From Solenopsis invicta (taxonomy: Eukaryota > Arthropoda > Insecta > Hymenoptera > Formicidae), in NCBI RefSeq assembly GCF_016802725.1, contig NC_052671.1, positions 5,953,001 through 6,017,000 on the forward strand: a stretch of DNA of 64,000 nt, in the 5' to 3' direction. The notes beneath the pieces are model-generated. The model was not told the origin of the DNA and made no database searches. It was given only the letters and a program-made list of their open reading frames with translations. This document shows, in pieces, positions 48,401 to 62,718 of this stretch. How positions within the stretch are numbered: position 1 is the first letter of the stretch; each line of letters starts with the position of its first letter. The position numbers were made by a program, and so were the translations under genes.

Positions 48401-51400
48401 TTAAAAATTATGCATATGAAAAAAATAGGAAAAAAGCAATATAAATACACAATGTAAACGAGAAATACGCCACGGTGACAGCTAAAATTATAGGAAAACG
48501 AGTTAGTCTGACTTCCTAAAAAAACATTTTAATAATGACGGACATTATGTTCCGTTACCATTTTTATAAGTTCAATATTGACTTAAGAGCAGCAACGTAA
48601 ATTCAATAAAAATCGACCAACTCTCGACCAGAGTTTTTATCCGCAATTATCAAAACGGGATATAGATTGATAGAGCCATTTATCCTGTGTAAAGCCTCGC
48701 TTAGTTTCTACAGCGCTGCACGCTCGCATGTCACACGACTGAAATCGGCTTGTGTACGCGTAAGCCTCGGAGCACGTAACCGACCAATGCGCTCGGAGAG
48801 GAAAATTGCGAATGGGACGTGACAAAGTTTTTTTTTCGCGACAAGAGATCGCACAGTTGCAGCAGCGAGCGAACGGTTTTCGAGCGACGAACAAACAAGC
48901 GCTAACGACAAATAACAAGAGCTGTTGAGCTCTGGCGAAGGAAAACCCGTGGTGGTTACGGTTATACGGCATCTTTTTGCGCAACATATTTTTTCGTGGA
49001 ACAGATATTTAAAAAATTCTCATTCGAAAATGTTTACTATGGTAATTTCGTGTCAGGAGGGGATGTATGTACCATTTTGTAATTTCTAAGTTCATAGAAT
49101 ATGCAAGATTTTATAATACGTACGTGTGTGTTGTGCGCGTATAATTTTTATAAAATTCTTCTAGTGAAAAAGAGGGGAAAACTCGGTTGTGCGTCGGAAT
49201 CGAAACGACTCAAACATAAATCTTTGTTATTGACAAAAGGAATCCAATTATTTTCAAATATCATTTACGCAAATTATTTTCTGCACCTCTGCCTGGCGAG
49301 CGAGATGAATTTAAAAACTCGGTCACGCAGCAGTTAGTCGCGCGATTTAATGAAACTCTTGCAATATGTAGAGTGGTACCTGGTCACGGGGAAAAGGAGG
49401 GTGTCTGTAGGTGGAGGGAAAATTACCGACGTGACGAAGTGGCCATTAATAACGCAAAATGGTCCCGCGACGCTTCATTACTTTCACCCCCTTTTTTTAA
49501 ATTAGCAGTCGAGAAAAAGTGTTAGACGGTCGGTACGTTCCTTGAATTAAACCTCCGTACAAGTTTCATTAGAACAAACAGAGTAATGGCCGTTTTACTT
49601 ACCTGCCATCGATTCGTCGGGGAAACAAGCAAAATTAATGGATGAACAGCAACGACGAGATAAATGATATTGTAAATCATTTCAACTGAGATTGGACTTG
49701 AGTTTTTTTTTTTGAGAAAATCATATTTAACAGAAAAAAATATATTCCGCTTGTTTAACTCGTTTCTTTTTGTTATCTTTTTTTTAAATAAAATTTGCGA
49801 TATATATCTTTGAATAAGTTTTATCAAATTTTGTCACTGTCTCTGAAACGATTCAATTAATTGTGAATTTCGTCAGCAAAGATACCAAAGGAAATAAATT
49901 TGCTAAAGAATGATATATCTCAGATAGATCTCAGCCATTCAAAACGTGCATCGTGAAATTTGAGCAAAAAAAAAAGAATATTAATTTTGCGCTATTCTCG
50001 CGCGATGATGAGGAGCGTACGGAAATTGACCCGCAGGCAAACCGCGTGACAGGTTCGAAACTAGTTTCGCGGTCGTTCTATGTCCCGACATCGCTCGACA
50101 ACTTTCCGTTATCGTCAGACATACGTTATGTGTGCGTGAAATTTGAGATTTCTCATTTAACTTTCGTTTAATTATTATTACGGTAGGACCGTTTGGGACT
50201 GTCATTATCACGGGACATGTGGCTCAGTCCGCGGACGATGTTTCACTTCGGGCAAAAACCAACAGGATTATGAAGCAGCGGCAGCGCTCGGTACATAGGT
50301 CCAAGTGTCGTTAAATTTATGCAAATAATTTTCATTAATATTAAACGGTTGCATGATGCAGCTTGAGAGACGCGCCGTTCACACTCCGTTAAATAACGCT
50401 TGTGAATGGTTGTGGACTCTTGATCCTTTCCCGCTTCACACGTCATTTTAATATTTCAGGGACGCCTCTTTCCTATCATCCGTAACACAAATTTAATATT
50501 AAGATTAACAAAATTTATAACAAATTTATATAAATTTTCTCTTCTAAATTTTATTCCGCTTTCCGTCGAATTATTAAATATTTTAATATCTTCTTTCCCC
50601 GTGTACTCGCTCACAAGGCAAACACACGTTAAGTTTGAACGTTACGTTTGGAGAGATGCTTTGGGTATCTTGCTTTTAGAGGTAATGTAGATTCTATGTT
50701 ACCTCCTGACTGCTCTTCGTATTACGTCAGCATTTGAGCGCGTTCAGTTCCGCTGATAGTTTAATTAATATTTCGTTCTCCGCGATGGGGGGAAAAGGAC
50801 AGAAGCAGTATTGAAATATTAATAATTAATTTAATAGTTAATTTAATATTTAATTGCGCGATATTCACGCAAAATTTATAAACCGTTTAATCGAGAGATG
50901 ATTTGTACAATCCGTCATGATGGCGTTTATGATTCATGTATATGTATTATATATGTATGTGTTACAGAATGCATTTTCATACCTTATCATAAACGTAGCC
51001 AATGCCAGTGGTGCTCACGCGAGGTCAGCGTATTACAAAATCACGTTAAAGATAATATATTCCTTATATTCCGTAATATGAAATTAAAATGCATGCTCCT
51101 GCTCAGAACAAATTTCTCGTCAAAAAGCGTCTCTTTTGCATGCTACCGCGCAATAATGTGAGCATAAATGACGTCCTTGCATACGACCGACCTTATAATT
51201 GGCCGTAAAAAAGAAGTATAGATTTCCTTATACTACTATTAAAACTACAATGGAGTCAGGCGGCCCATGTGACGTTCAATTACCAGCGTTTGTTACCTTG
51301 TTTCTCCGCGAGAAACAGAGCATAAATGTAGCTCACAAAGTTTTAAAGATACCACGGTACAGGAAATTTTAGATTCGCGTTTAGATTTCACGTAAGTGGT

Positions 51401-52040
51401 CACGAAGGTTGAGATACGTTGCAGGTAACGTGTATTAAATTCCAAATCCTCTACAACCGCGTTTCTTTCGCAAGATCTACATCTTTCTCGGAGGGACGGC
51501 ACCTTGTAGCTGTCAACGTTCGTGTCCGCGCACGACAATTATGCCATATTAACTTGATCTCGCGATGTGTCTCGTCGTGACAGAGCGTTGTCACACACGC
51601 TTCGGACATTTCTGTGCCACTGCCGGCTGCATTGTCCGCCTGAAATCAAAGCCGGACCAGGTTCCAACCACAGAGGAAGGAAATCAGAGAGAGATAGATA
51701 AACAGCGTGAGAGAAAGGGGGAAGGGAGAGAAGACTACAGAGAAAGGAGAGATAGAGTGAGATCCAACGATACTGGCAGCGAGATCGGGGTGCTACAACC
51801 ATAGCGTAACACATAACGCAAATACGACTCGCTGACGTATGCGCTGACGTAGGTGAGATGCGACGTCGCGAACGCGCGTTTCACGGGCGCGCAGCCGAAT
51901 CGCGACGTCGGTGCACCGCAGAAACCGTGACAGTCGACCAGGGGAATGGAGAACGAGGGGAGACAGGGTTAACGAAAGAGAGGAAACGGCACGGGGAACA
52001 CAACGGTAGCACGGGGAGGGAGGGCAAAATGAGGGAGCGC

Positions 52041-52045
<5 letters not shown>

Positions 52046-52074
<29 letters not shown>
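52046..52074. repeat. (GA)n microsatellite
   Basis: A GA run next to two GGGAGGGAG/AGCGCAAAATGAG repeats. A shorter GA run lies at about 53118-53139. Confidence 0.9.
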
Positions 52075-52079
<5 letters not shown>

Positions 52080-54299
52080 AGAGCCTCCTGTTGTGCAGCC
52101 GTCAGCACTGAGACTGGCAAGTGAGTTCCACCGGCTCTTTCGCCCGTTGTGGTACGGCCCGTGAGTGGCTTCCGGAGTGACAGAAATCTTCTTCCGCCTC
52201 GTGCCCCCACCTCGTCCCGTTCGCATTTGAATCGCAAATCCCCCGCATCGTCATTGTTTGCCCGGCCAACTTCGCGAAACGGGACGCGCAACGCATCATC
52301 CGCGGAGTAAGCGTTCTCTTGCTCCGTGCAGTCGGATGATCTTCGCGAGATCTTCGCTCTGAAAGACGATAGAAGGGTCCTTCGCAGATTCTTCTGCGGG
52401 ATAGATTTGCTCACACTTGATTCTGCGACACTAAATTTTTAACACTTTTTAGTAGAATCGTGTGATCGACACACATATTGTACTCTTTTCAACAGAGATC
52501 TCCCTTGAAAGTGACGAAGACCGTCTGAACTAAATACTCCTTTGTTTGACTAATTAAATATGTTAGAGAATAGATATCGTCAAAATGCAAATATTTCTCT
52601 GTTGTACACGATGCATGACATTACCACACCTGTATCTATTCAAGAAGATACTGAAAGCGATCTAATCATGCCTTCTAGATACATGTGCCTTGCCCCAGTT
52701 GTCGTAATTGGATATCGATCTCTGGTAAACACATTGCAAAAAGTTCAATTTTGAACTCGTCTTTTCGCCTCTCTCATTCAGCTCTCCCATGCTCGTTGGA
52801 ATTACTATCGACTAAAGCCGAGTGAATTACGAAAAATTGACGTATCACCGGGCGAGCAGGCGGGCGGGTTGCGTTATACGAAATTGAAACGCCTAATTTT
52901 CATGATGACGCTGTACCGTGCGCTTGTTCCGCGTGCAACGCGTGGATAAAAGCGCGCGCGGCTTTTTCCGACGTATCAGCCGGCCGAAAAATAATGCATG
53001 TGCGTGTCGCAGGTGCGCTTGTCTCCTCTCACTTGCATATATCGCGCGTTTAGTGCATGCGGCCGAAACGCATGCGAAGGCCGCATCTGTACTGCATTTC
53101 ACATGCGCGCGACACAAAGAGAAAGAGAGAGAGAGAGAGGGGGGTTCTGCGTGTTGCATCCAGGCTCTCTCTGGCGCCTTTATGCATCGTTCTTTCGTAT
53201 AACGTCGCACGCATGCACAAATCAACATTTACACAGAGACGGATTCGCGCATACGAAAGCTTCCACGGGACGGTTCGTTATGACTAACGGTTCGTTTCGC
53301 GTATCCGGGAGGGAAATATACGATTTTTTACGATGGCACAGCCTTCGTGCCCTTCTGCGTTTCTCTCGTTGTCCCTCTCCGCAAAAGGGATGCGAGATAA
53401 CGGGACGCAACGAAATGTTATCCGTTATTCGTCCGGCTTTAACGGCGAATGCATGGTGCTAGTGATTGGTACGCAGCGCCGTGGTTTATCGGTGTTCTGT
53501 GTGGCCGAAAGTTTTTTTCTGTTTTCACGGCTGTGACAAATATCGATACATTTCACCGGGGTGTCGCCGCAAGAGCGGAAATCGCCGGAAAGAACGGAGT
53601 CATAATGTACAGCTTTCACCACTTCCGAAGAATGCGACAAACGAGTCGTAGCGTTTCCATAAGAAAAATTAACACGTCTTGCGTCTCGCAAAGTATGGGC
53701 CGTGGTACGTGATGGTATCTTGAAGTAATTTAAACAGCTTACTTAAAATGTAAACCATTACATCATGTTATATGTTATACGTCCTAACAAATTTTAAATA
53801 AAAAGCATAAAGTTGCAGAATGTTGCATGCGTATTGCAGAAGTCGTGTATTTCTTTTGAAACGCAGAGGAAATTAAGAAAATTGAGAAAAGATTTTAATA
53901 TCGATTTTAATTTAATAATATATTAAATCAAAGGAGTTTTCTACTGTGTTACATGGATTTCTCAGGAGGTTTGTAGGAATTTGTTTGGGAAAGCAAAAAA
54001 GAGTAAATATTTTTAAAAATTACCTAATTTATTATTGTTTAAAGATTGATGTCCTATTTTTTTTAGTAAAAAATATAAATAATAATTGTGGTGATTGTGA
54101 CGTAAGAGCAACTGCTCTATGTGCGAAAAAGATTCAGGTTCTTATCCATTTAGAACGTGTCAGATTTTTCCAACAACGTCTTCTCGGAAGACAATAATAA
54201 ACCACCAAGAGTATAACTTTTCTATCTTTGTCATAAAAAATTGACTTGAAAAAAAAAATTAATAATTAATTAATAACAGATCTATTTAACTCTGCATGA

Positions 54300-54600
54300 T
54301 TTATTGATGGTTTCGGATTTTGCAGTGGATTAAAATTAAAAACTCGAATGTCGTTTTAATCAGAGCACTTCGTCATAAGCATTCCAATACAATTTTATTA
54401 TCGAAGTCAAAATTTTTTTAATTTTTTAATGGCTCCGCGTGAATTGAATGAAGATAATTATCATTTAACATCGTTATTAATTAAGCCTGAAATTTTCATC
54501 GCATAACTATAAACAATCTTTTATGTTCAGTGTTCTGATTAAAATGACGTTCGAGTTTGTAATTTTATTCGGGAAATCCGGAATCATGATCAAATTAATC
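54300..54600. mobile_element. ~300-bp element with ~68-bp inverted ends
   Basis: The left arm (54300-54367, containing AACTCGAATGTCGTTTTAAT and CAGAGCAC) pairs with the inverted right arm (54530-54600, AACTCGAACGTCATTTTAAT, CAGAACAC), with roughly four in five bases matching. The interior (54384-54530) has a second copy at 58106-58245. This is consistent with a decayed MITE. Target duplication not identified. Confidence 0.6.
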
Positions 54601-55579
54601 TGTTATTAATTAATATTATTATTAATTAATTATATTTTTTATAAGACAATAATAGGAAAGCAATCTTCAAACAATAATAAACAAAGAACAAAGAGTAAGA
54701 AGTATTTATCCACTTTGTTATTAAAAATAATTGCTAAAAATCTCCTAAAAAAATCAATACGACAAAGTAAACAATTCCGCTTAATGTACATGTATAAACT
54801 TTACACTTTAACAAAATTGGGACAGCCATTTCGAATCGATGAAAAATATGATGAAATATAAATTTTATATAGATACGCATAGTCGAGTTGTTTTCACGCG
54901 AGCATGTAATAAAATAAAAGTTAGTATACAACAGCCAAAAATTTTAGAAACATATTAAATAAGTACATAAAATTGATGACAAATGTAACGCTTGTGCGTT
55001 ATCTCGGGCTATAAACTTACGACTAATCTCGGCGCGATATCGTGTGCCGCTATACACGTTCGACAACAACACTGTAAACTAGCAAAAGTTTATCGACGAT
55101 TTTACGCAGTGCATACGGCTACAACGATTTTCGCTCAAACGCGTCCATTCTGAACGTTCGGATGTAGCATGAGCGGCATTCGTCGGAACTGCGGTGAGCC
55201 CTGGCGCTATTACTGGGCCTTTTACTAGCATGTGGCATCAGTATAGACAGCAGCAGCCAGGCGGAAAACGCGATGGGAAATCGCCAGGGGGTGAAAATCT
55301 CCGGATAGACGTGGCGGACGAAAAGGGAGGTGTGGGCGCGCGGTTTGCGACGAGAGCGGGTAAGCGGGAAAGAACGGAGAACGAAATTTGAATAATTCAA
55401 TCGCAGAGGAGAGTTGGACGCGGCGTTAAATAAAATAACGCGGCAAAATGTTGGAATAAAGCCGGCGATGGCTCCCGACGTCGTCGGTGCAATCGTTTTG
55501 GGGAGAGGGGACTACCGTCGACGGTACCGCGATCCAATTTTCTCTGCTGCCGCTTCGGGGACTTTGCCGACGTCCCCAC

Positions 55580-55604
55580 TCTTCCTTCCTTCCTTCCTTC
55601 CTTC
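55580..55604. repeat. (CTTC)n tetranucleotide repeat
   Basis: About six CTTC units in GC-rich DNA. Confidence 0.85.
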
Positions 55605-55986
55605 GCCCTCGAAGGGACGAGCGAACTCCCCGGACCGGTAAAAAATGCCCCACGGCAATTGGACAGGCGTAACGTGCGCGCCCTCAACAAGGGCTCGTTT
55701 CTCAAGAAATATGCATAAACCCGCGCGATATATGTTCTGCGATCCGGTGCCCAATATTACCAGGTTGCATTATTCACCGGGATACGAGCGCACGCGCGCT
55801 CAGCTTTTTAACAAGCTAATATTCTGATTTGATCAATTGCTTTTTTTCAGGAGCTATCACGTGAAATTTTTATTAACGATCTCCCCGTGGTAACAAGCAT
55901 GAAACCAATTTCCTGTATGAAATATACGTCTATCGATATTTCTTCATTATTGTAGTCTCCATGTTATTTCAGAATTATTAATTAGT

Positions 55987-56791
55987 AGAGGAGAAGGTGG
56001 CCCTTGCTGGTACAATAGCCACTCGTAATATTTCCATTATTAAATGGTGAATTTTAGTGATTACTTATGGAACCATTTGTTTAATAGCCTACCGTTATGC
56101 AGTAGCGCTAATATACCAATATGTAATAGCCAATATTTATTACGAGGCATTTTTACTTTTCAACATTTCGAAACTTTTTCAAGGAATATTTTAGCATTTC
56201 ATTACATTATATTGTATGATTTTCTCATTCTTTTTAAACTTGAGCGTATTGTTACATGAATATATGTACACTGAGTGCTTTCTTTATTATTTAATATATT
56301 TTTTGGTTGTATACATTTCGAATTATGTAAAGTTAAACAATAACAAATTTTGTTCAACAGACCTCATGTGGACTCTTTGATGTCAGAGAAGTTATTCAAT
56401 TAGTTTATTGCAGTTCTGTACTACTAATCTACAGTAGTTTACATTACATATATTATAAACTTTCAGTACTGCAGTTCATATGAAGAAAAGTTTTGTGTGC
56501 GTATATTCGTTTGCATATTCTATATAATATTTTCTTTTCATTTAAATGTATAATTTTACAACTAAACATTACCATCCCTATTTCTCCGCGATCCATTAAA
56601 TAGTATCATTTTTATAAAAAAAGAACGTCCCAATAAATATTTCATAACTTTGAGTCCAGAATCGATTGAGCAATATATATATTGACGAATATAATCATTA
56701 AGTGTTCAATTTAAAATTTGATTATTAACAAAGTTATTGTAGAAAAAGTAAAAGGGACGGACGGGCATATATTACATCACCTTCTCCTCTA
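55987..56791. mobile_element. 805-bp non-autonomous DNA transposon, best copy in window
   Basis: The ends are TAGAGGAGAAGGTG and its reverse complement (CACCTTCTCCTCTA). The flanks TTATTAATTAG (left) and TTATTTATTAG (right) may be a 9-11 bp target duplication. The interior is AT-rich with no ORF above 71 codons. A degenerate copy lies at 42664 and an end fragment at 785. I cannot assign the superfamily. Confidence 0.7.
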
Positions 56792-58105
56792 TTATTTATT
56801 AGTATTATTTACATAGCGTTTCTTATTAAACTCTCGAGACAATCGATTATCCGCGTTATTACGTAACAAAGTTTGCGTTATTTATTACCGAGGATATAAT
56901 CGAGATCACGTTTATCGTAAAATAGCAGAGAGAGAGAGAGAGAGGTGCTCTTTCTCGCGTTTATCGCTATAATTATAACCGGGTTAAAATTTCAATGTGT
57001 GCTTATTTCCGGATTATTCCAAAAATATATCGTCTGCATTTTATCGTCCACATTGTGACCGTTCCCATGATCCGAGGAGATACGATTTCCATTCGCGGCG
57101 AAGCGCCCTACTCAAGAATGTAGAATTCGAATGAGCCACCGGTGGACGATTACAGTCCCCCGAATGTGCGGTGCATTGTGCAAGAGGACAAGAGGACAAG
57201 AGCGGACAAATTCCAGCGACCTTTTCGCGGGTGTAAATGCTAGCCGGGTCGCGCAATAAAACGGGCTGAATTAATCCCGCGGCGTATTCACTCGGAAGAG
57301 GCGGCAGATGATTATGGAGCCGGTAGCCGGGATGATAAGAGGGCGAAAGAGGGTGGATGAAAGTAATGCGGCGCGGCCGTAGCGTGCGGTGGTGATGGTG
57401 GTGGCGAGGGTGGAAAAAAGTTTTTTGGCGGACAGTAAATTGAACGCGCGGTCGCGTGTTGTGACATAAAATTAAAGGGAAGCTGCTTTCGACGACGGCG
57501 ACGGCTATGCGGCTGTGTGGCGACTGATGCAGTTTTGCCGCTATCAGACCCGCCCCTTTGAAGAGGATTAGTTTACGGATAGTTTTAGAGGTAGACGCAA
57601 TCGCGGTTTCGGTCTCCACCGAGATCCGTCTAATGGCCGTCGGGCTTTCAAGCTAGTTTCGCTTTTGAATACGAGCCAGCCACGAGATAGGCCATATATA
57701 CGAGCCACTTTTTATATCTAGCGCACATCGCGCGCCGAAATATGAACGTCATGCATCGTCGTCGTTTTCATACATCATGAGAAAGAACGGACTCCTACGA
57801 TTAAAATGCTCCCGGAAATAAACGCGGTTCGAAGAATGGCACCGATTGAATGGGAAAGAGCTCTTTTCCGCAAGGTTCTTCCGACAACACTTTTTTAATA
57901 TCCGTCGTAAGGATGTTAAAATCTTTAAATAACTTTATAACGATATTTTCATCTTGGCACAGTTAACGATATCGTGACATTTAAATTATTACGGCTTTTT
58001 AGTAATAGAATTAATTCCATTATCCCAAATTTCATTATTTCGCGGGCTAAATCCTTGTCGCATTAATGACATGACGTAAAATGTGCCTATGCATTCTAAT
58101 GCAGT

Positions 58106-58245
58106 TCCATTATCAAGCTAGAAATTTTAATTTTTTAATGCTTGCGCGTAAACTAAATGTAATTATCATTTAACATTTTTCCTACTCAAATCTAAAATTA
58201 CAGTGCGTAGCTGTAAACAGTTCTTTACATTCATTAGAGTTTACA
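58106..58245. repeat. Second copy of the interior of the element at 54300
   Basis: Shares TTTTAATTTTTTAATG, ATAATTATCATTTAACAT / TGTAATTATCATTTAACATT and CTATAAACAATC / CTGTAAACAGTTC in order with 54384-54530. The inverted ends are not recognisable. Confidence 0.55.
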
Positions 58246-60579
58246 TGTAGGAAAATAATTGAATAGCAAAAAATTAAACCTAAATTAAGGTCACACTCTT
58301 TCTCGCAAATTGTTTTAATGTAAAGAAGAAAGTGGGACACTCACTATTAAACTCGTAAACATATGCTTGTGCGATCGGAACGTTTTCATTATACAGCGTC
58401 AGTAATTTAAACTAATAAGTAGTTTGGAGCATGGTGTGACAGCGTGGCGTCCTTAATACCGCCGCTTCAAACTTTTCGTCTCACGAAGTTTTGATACGCA
58501 TTACTCGCGCGGAGTTGCAAGACGTGTTCGTGTAAATTTCACTTCACGCGCCGAGATTATGCCACGGGGACTGGCAGTTTTACTACGTGCTCGCTGAAAT
58601 TTGTACGTCGGTGTAAATGAAATTATCACGTATAATAACGAGTCTTTTCGTATACAACGATAATCTCAATATCATAAATTTTTAGGCCACGCGTGCCGCC
58701 CGTTAACTTTCATTCCACCAATCGCAACTCGTCTGGCATCTTCTTCATATTTCTAATTTTTTTTTTACTTTTTGAAAGACGCGCGATTAAGAACATACAG
58801 TTCATATTTTATTAAAATTCAATAGATAAATTTTTTTTATAACTTTATGCTGGGTTCTGTTTAATTCTCAAATACATTATGTGAGAGTTACGAATTTCTG
58901 TCACGAACAGGACACTGTTGATAACAATAATAAACTGTTTTACGGTGCCGCTGCGGATTCATCCGTCTCGAAATTCGCCGACACTCTCTTGATACAAAGT
59001 GATGCGCATTGTCTCGAGGCGGTTGGCAGATGTCAAACTCGATTGTGCTAGATGAAATTTAACATACACAACGTATGATGCATTCATCGGCATATTTTGT
59101 TTACATAATAATACCAATCTATGTCACACGATTATTTCGGACAAACGTTGTTACGTGTGCAACGGGGACATAAAATTATTTTACACTATCAAATCAATTA
59201 ACTCTAAAGTAATTAATTTGGAAATTTCCTTGCTGAGAACCGTTTCACAATAACGCGCGACACAATAGAATACTAATCATAATCCGTAATGAAATTAGAA
59301 AAATTATTAATCGATTAAAAAATGCTCAGCTAAGAAAATATTTCAAATGTTTTTCCTAATGAGCGGAATTTGTAAAAAAAAGAAATAGTTGGATAAAGTC
59401 CGCAAAACAGTGCGGAAGAGCCACATCAAAAAATAACATATTTGTAACTTTTTCGCAAATGAATTTTCTTTGTTGTCTTTATCTCTCCCATTTTATCGAT
59501 ATTCTATCATTGTCCAAGCGATAACGCGCCACCAAATCCACAAAGAAGCCCTGCGAGGCACTTCTTTAATCAATCGGAGTCTTTTTAGCGCACCACCAAC
59601 AGACGTATACAGGCTGGTGCAAATAAGCGCCACTGACGCCTCTGTTTCTGCGGCTCTTCCACAAACAAAGAAAAAAAAGGGAGTGCGGGCAGATTGAAAG
59701 GAGAGAAAGAGTGAACTTGCGCGTGTGTGGGCGCACGTACACGCGAGCGTATCGTATCGTTATCGCGTGAGTGAGCGACACACGTGTCCGGAGCCAGTCA
59801 ACGTTAATTACTGCGGAATCGGTAACCCCGGTTGCTGCAAGGGAATGATTCATGGCTGGCGAAAAGGGCTTGGAGAGTGCAAACGCGACTGTTGTTAGTA
59901 CTCTTTAGGCCGTATTTCTTTTGTGACGATCGTCCGCAACTCAGCGTGACTCACTAACGCCACGCGTTTTTTAATTGGACGACTAAGTGGATGAAGACCG
60001 GGTACCCTAAAGTTTCTCCAGATTACTGACGAGTACGTACCCGGGCACTGTTGGATTTTTTTTTTTAGAGTAAAATTAAAAATTAGCAAGTATGATAACG
60101 CGTAGCGAGATTAAAAACATTTTTCACGTTCCACGCGCAAACAAGACAAGTCTGAGAATATATAGAGCGTAATTTGTATTGTATACAGAAATATTTAAAC
60201 TTTTGTGAAAGGCGCTTCGATACTTTCTCGATAAATTAATACAACGCCTATCAAACACAGAGAAAGTGTGAACTTTAATTAAAGCTATTGTCGGTCAAGT
60301 TTACAAGTTCAATTTTTGCTGACCGGATTATATGCGATTTTTAGTAATTACTATGCAATTGAGCGATTTTTGTGTTTACACATAAATAAATTATTTGTTT
60401 CATATATTTTTTTCAAGAATAAAATTTCATAATTTGATATATTATTTACATGTTCGTGATATCGAGAACACAAACACGAAATTGTCGAAATGGTCGATCG
60501 ATGATTGACCTAATCGGTTACAGGTTTGCCATTGCGTTTGCATCTCTGGCCGCGATGTATAATTCGCACGAAGAAGAGA

Positions 60580-60582
<3 letters not shown>

Positions 60583-60612
<30 letters not shown>
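60583..60612. repeat. (GA)n microsatellite
   Basis: An uninterrupted GA run. Confidence 0.95.
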
Positions 60613-60616
<4 letters not shown>

Positions 60617-62718
60617 CGGTGGAACGAGGGTTGATGAGAGAGTGCGAGGGTGCAACGCGCCGCGGCTGCAACCGCCAGCGCGCAGGGTCGCCGTGAATAA
60701 ATAACGAGCTCGCGGTTTTATCTCGGCGGTTACATTCGGCCTTTAACATTTTCCAGTCGCATTAGCGCTTGCGGATGACAGTGCCGTAACAATGCGGCCG
60801 CTTTTCCGCGCGTCGCCGAGCGGAATGGCCGCGCTACGTCGGGCCGGGCCGGGCCGGGCGTTGCCGCTTGGCCATCGAGCTTGGCGGTCGAGAGCCATGA
60901 AGTGAGGGCGCGGGGCGCACACGCAAGGGGGATGCGATTTCGCGAGAGAGAATAAAAGCGAGCACCCGGCCGGGAGCAGTCGACCAAAAAGGAGCGCGGA
61001 ACATCCTTAAGCCGCGATAATAATTATGGCCGCCGGCAATTAGAATAAATCGCCAGCCAGCTCTAATTGCCTTATTTATTCGTTGTTGGGAAAAGGTTGC
61101 GTAACATTGCGGACGCACCTGCGGCCGTACTTTACACTAAGAAATCATCCCGGCCGTCATCATTATTGTTCTTGGGCGGAAGCGCTTTTACGACGCTAAG
61201 AAAAATCCAGGGGCGCAGGTTTACTTTTAGTTATTTTTTATTTGCCCCGCTCCTTTCGCTTCGCGATAATGTTCTCTTTTTTTTTCCTTTTTTAACCTCG
61301 CAAAAATATTTTTGTTATTTAAAACATCAATTTTATCTCTTAAAAGTAAAAAGCTGCTGCCGCTGTTATTATCCGAATATTTATTTGAGTTTTCGTGCAT
61401 AATAACGAATGCAAGCAATTATTGGGAAACTCATTTAATTCTCGTTTATATGCGTCGTTTGTCGTAGCTGCGATACGAGCGGGATATTAAAGCCGTGTAT
61501 TTGAAGAGCCATTGGCACGATATATACGAAATATAAGTCTACGAATTATCAAGAACATTATGCATTATTGAACATGTTTTACGCCAGATTTGTCGCGCTT
61601 ATCTACGTCGTATAACCGTGCTCGCTGTCAGTGTGACACACTCGGAATACTTTTCCGATCCCATGCGGGTATGGAGATATATATTTGATGTCACTCGCAT
61701 TCCCGGTTCTTTTGTGTGTCGCTGTAAACACCAAACGTTGAAAATTCTTTCCCTCACCCCCACACCCCCCCCCGTCTCTCTCTCTGTTGTACACATGCTT
61801 TTACTCTTATTTAGATTTCTCCGTCATAAATGTTGTTTCCCGTCTGGCGTGCCTCTGCTTTAAATCCTCAATCGAGTAATGGATTCTTTCTCTCGTCTCT
61901 CGTGAAATAAAACAACAAGGATATACATAGAAGTGCGATCCACGCAATAACAATTTCGGAGATCAAGGAGTTACGTTTTCTCTCGCATCCTTTTTTGTAT
62001 TGCGCAAAAAATATTTGCAATAGATCAAACGCGGGAATGTTTTTATTGCGCATCCCACCTACATTTCCGCCGCAGCTTCTGACTCGATTCGCACACGCGC
62101 GCCACGCACGCATGCACACACACCGAACATTTTGTTTTATTTTCCCCCTTTTTTTGGCGGCGTATCAAAAATAGAGAACGCGATAGGATACGGGCCCAGC
62201 CATTGAGCGTTCGTTATCCTATTTGCGCGAATATTTTGCAAACGTCAAACGTCAAAATAATTCTCTCGTAATGCAACCCATTTCCGGCGCAATTTCTGGC
62301 GTGGTTTTAACGCGCCACGCCCTATCGTAGATCTTTTACTTTCCACGGGTAGCGGTGAAACAAATAGAGTGGCACTGGGTATGGCAGTTAATGGTCAGCC
62401 TATGGTTATACTGCATTCCTAGTTGGTCTTAACAGGTGGCAGTACAATTAAACCACGTTACGGTTATGTCAGGTGTGTCAAGCTTGGTTAGGAGTTATGC
62501 TTGCGTTCGTTCTGCGTTATGACCACCTGCCGTATTCCTACATTTGCCACGAGTCTCATACGGGAGCAATAAACTACAGATGTAATAAGCACAGCAATTT
62601 AGTGCAGAACTTTCATTAAACTTTGGTAAATATGACGTATGCGCTCGTAAAATATTTAAACTTTTTTAAAAGATATGAAATCATCGCCCGCGTCAATATA
62701 TATGTATATATTGGTATA

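Larger units (their letters stand above)
43560..54290. other. Unique DNA of mixed composition; no convincing gene
   Basis: CpG-rich tracts (43740-45250, 51840-52400, 52860-53700) alternate with AT-rich DNA. ORFs up to 177 codons exist but they run through GA/CT repeats (51881-52414) or overlap on both strands without domain features. No splice-compatible chain of exons could be recognised by eye. I saw no RNA gene. Confidence 0.45.
56800..62700. other. Unique DNA of mixed composition; no convincing gene
   Basis: The longest ORF (57041-57619, minus, 192 codons) includes a poly-His run from a GGTGGTGATGGTGGTGG tract and has no domain signature. It contains a GA run (60583-60612), a (GGGCC)n run at 60841-60859 and CpG-rich sequence around 60600-61020. 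Confidence 0.45.

Noticed and set aside
50040..50110. GGTTCGAAACTAG, resembling the T-arm of a tRNA
   Set aside because: No acceptor, D or anticodon stem can be drawn around it. No other tRNA-like arm was found.
51881..52414. 177-codon minus-strand ORF and its plus-strand partner 51858-52124
   Set aside because: Both run through the (GA)n repeat, giving SLSLSL and RERERE; the open frames follow from base composition.
57041..57619. 192-codon minus-strand ORF with a His run
   Set aside because: The His run comes from a GGTGGTGATGG simple repeat; the rest shows no recognisable feature.
62360..62560. Possible loose inverted repeat (GTGGCA..TGGCAG..TGGTCA near both ends)
   Set aside because: Only short matches in different spacing; no flanking duplication. 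A similar GTGGTCAGCC piece at 46770 is too short to call a family.
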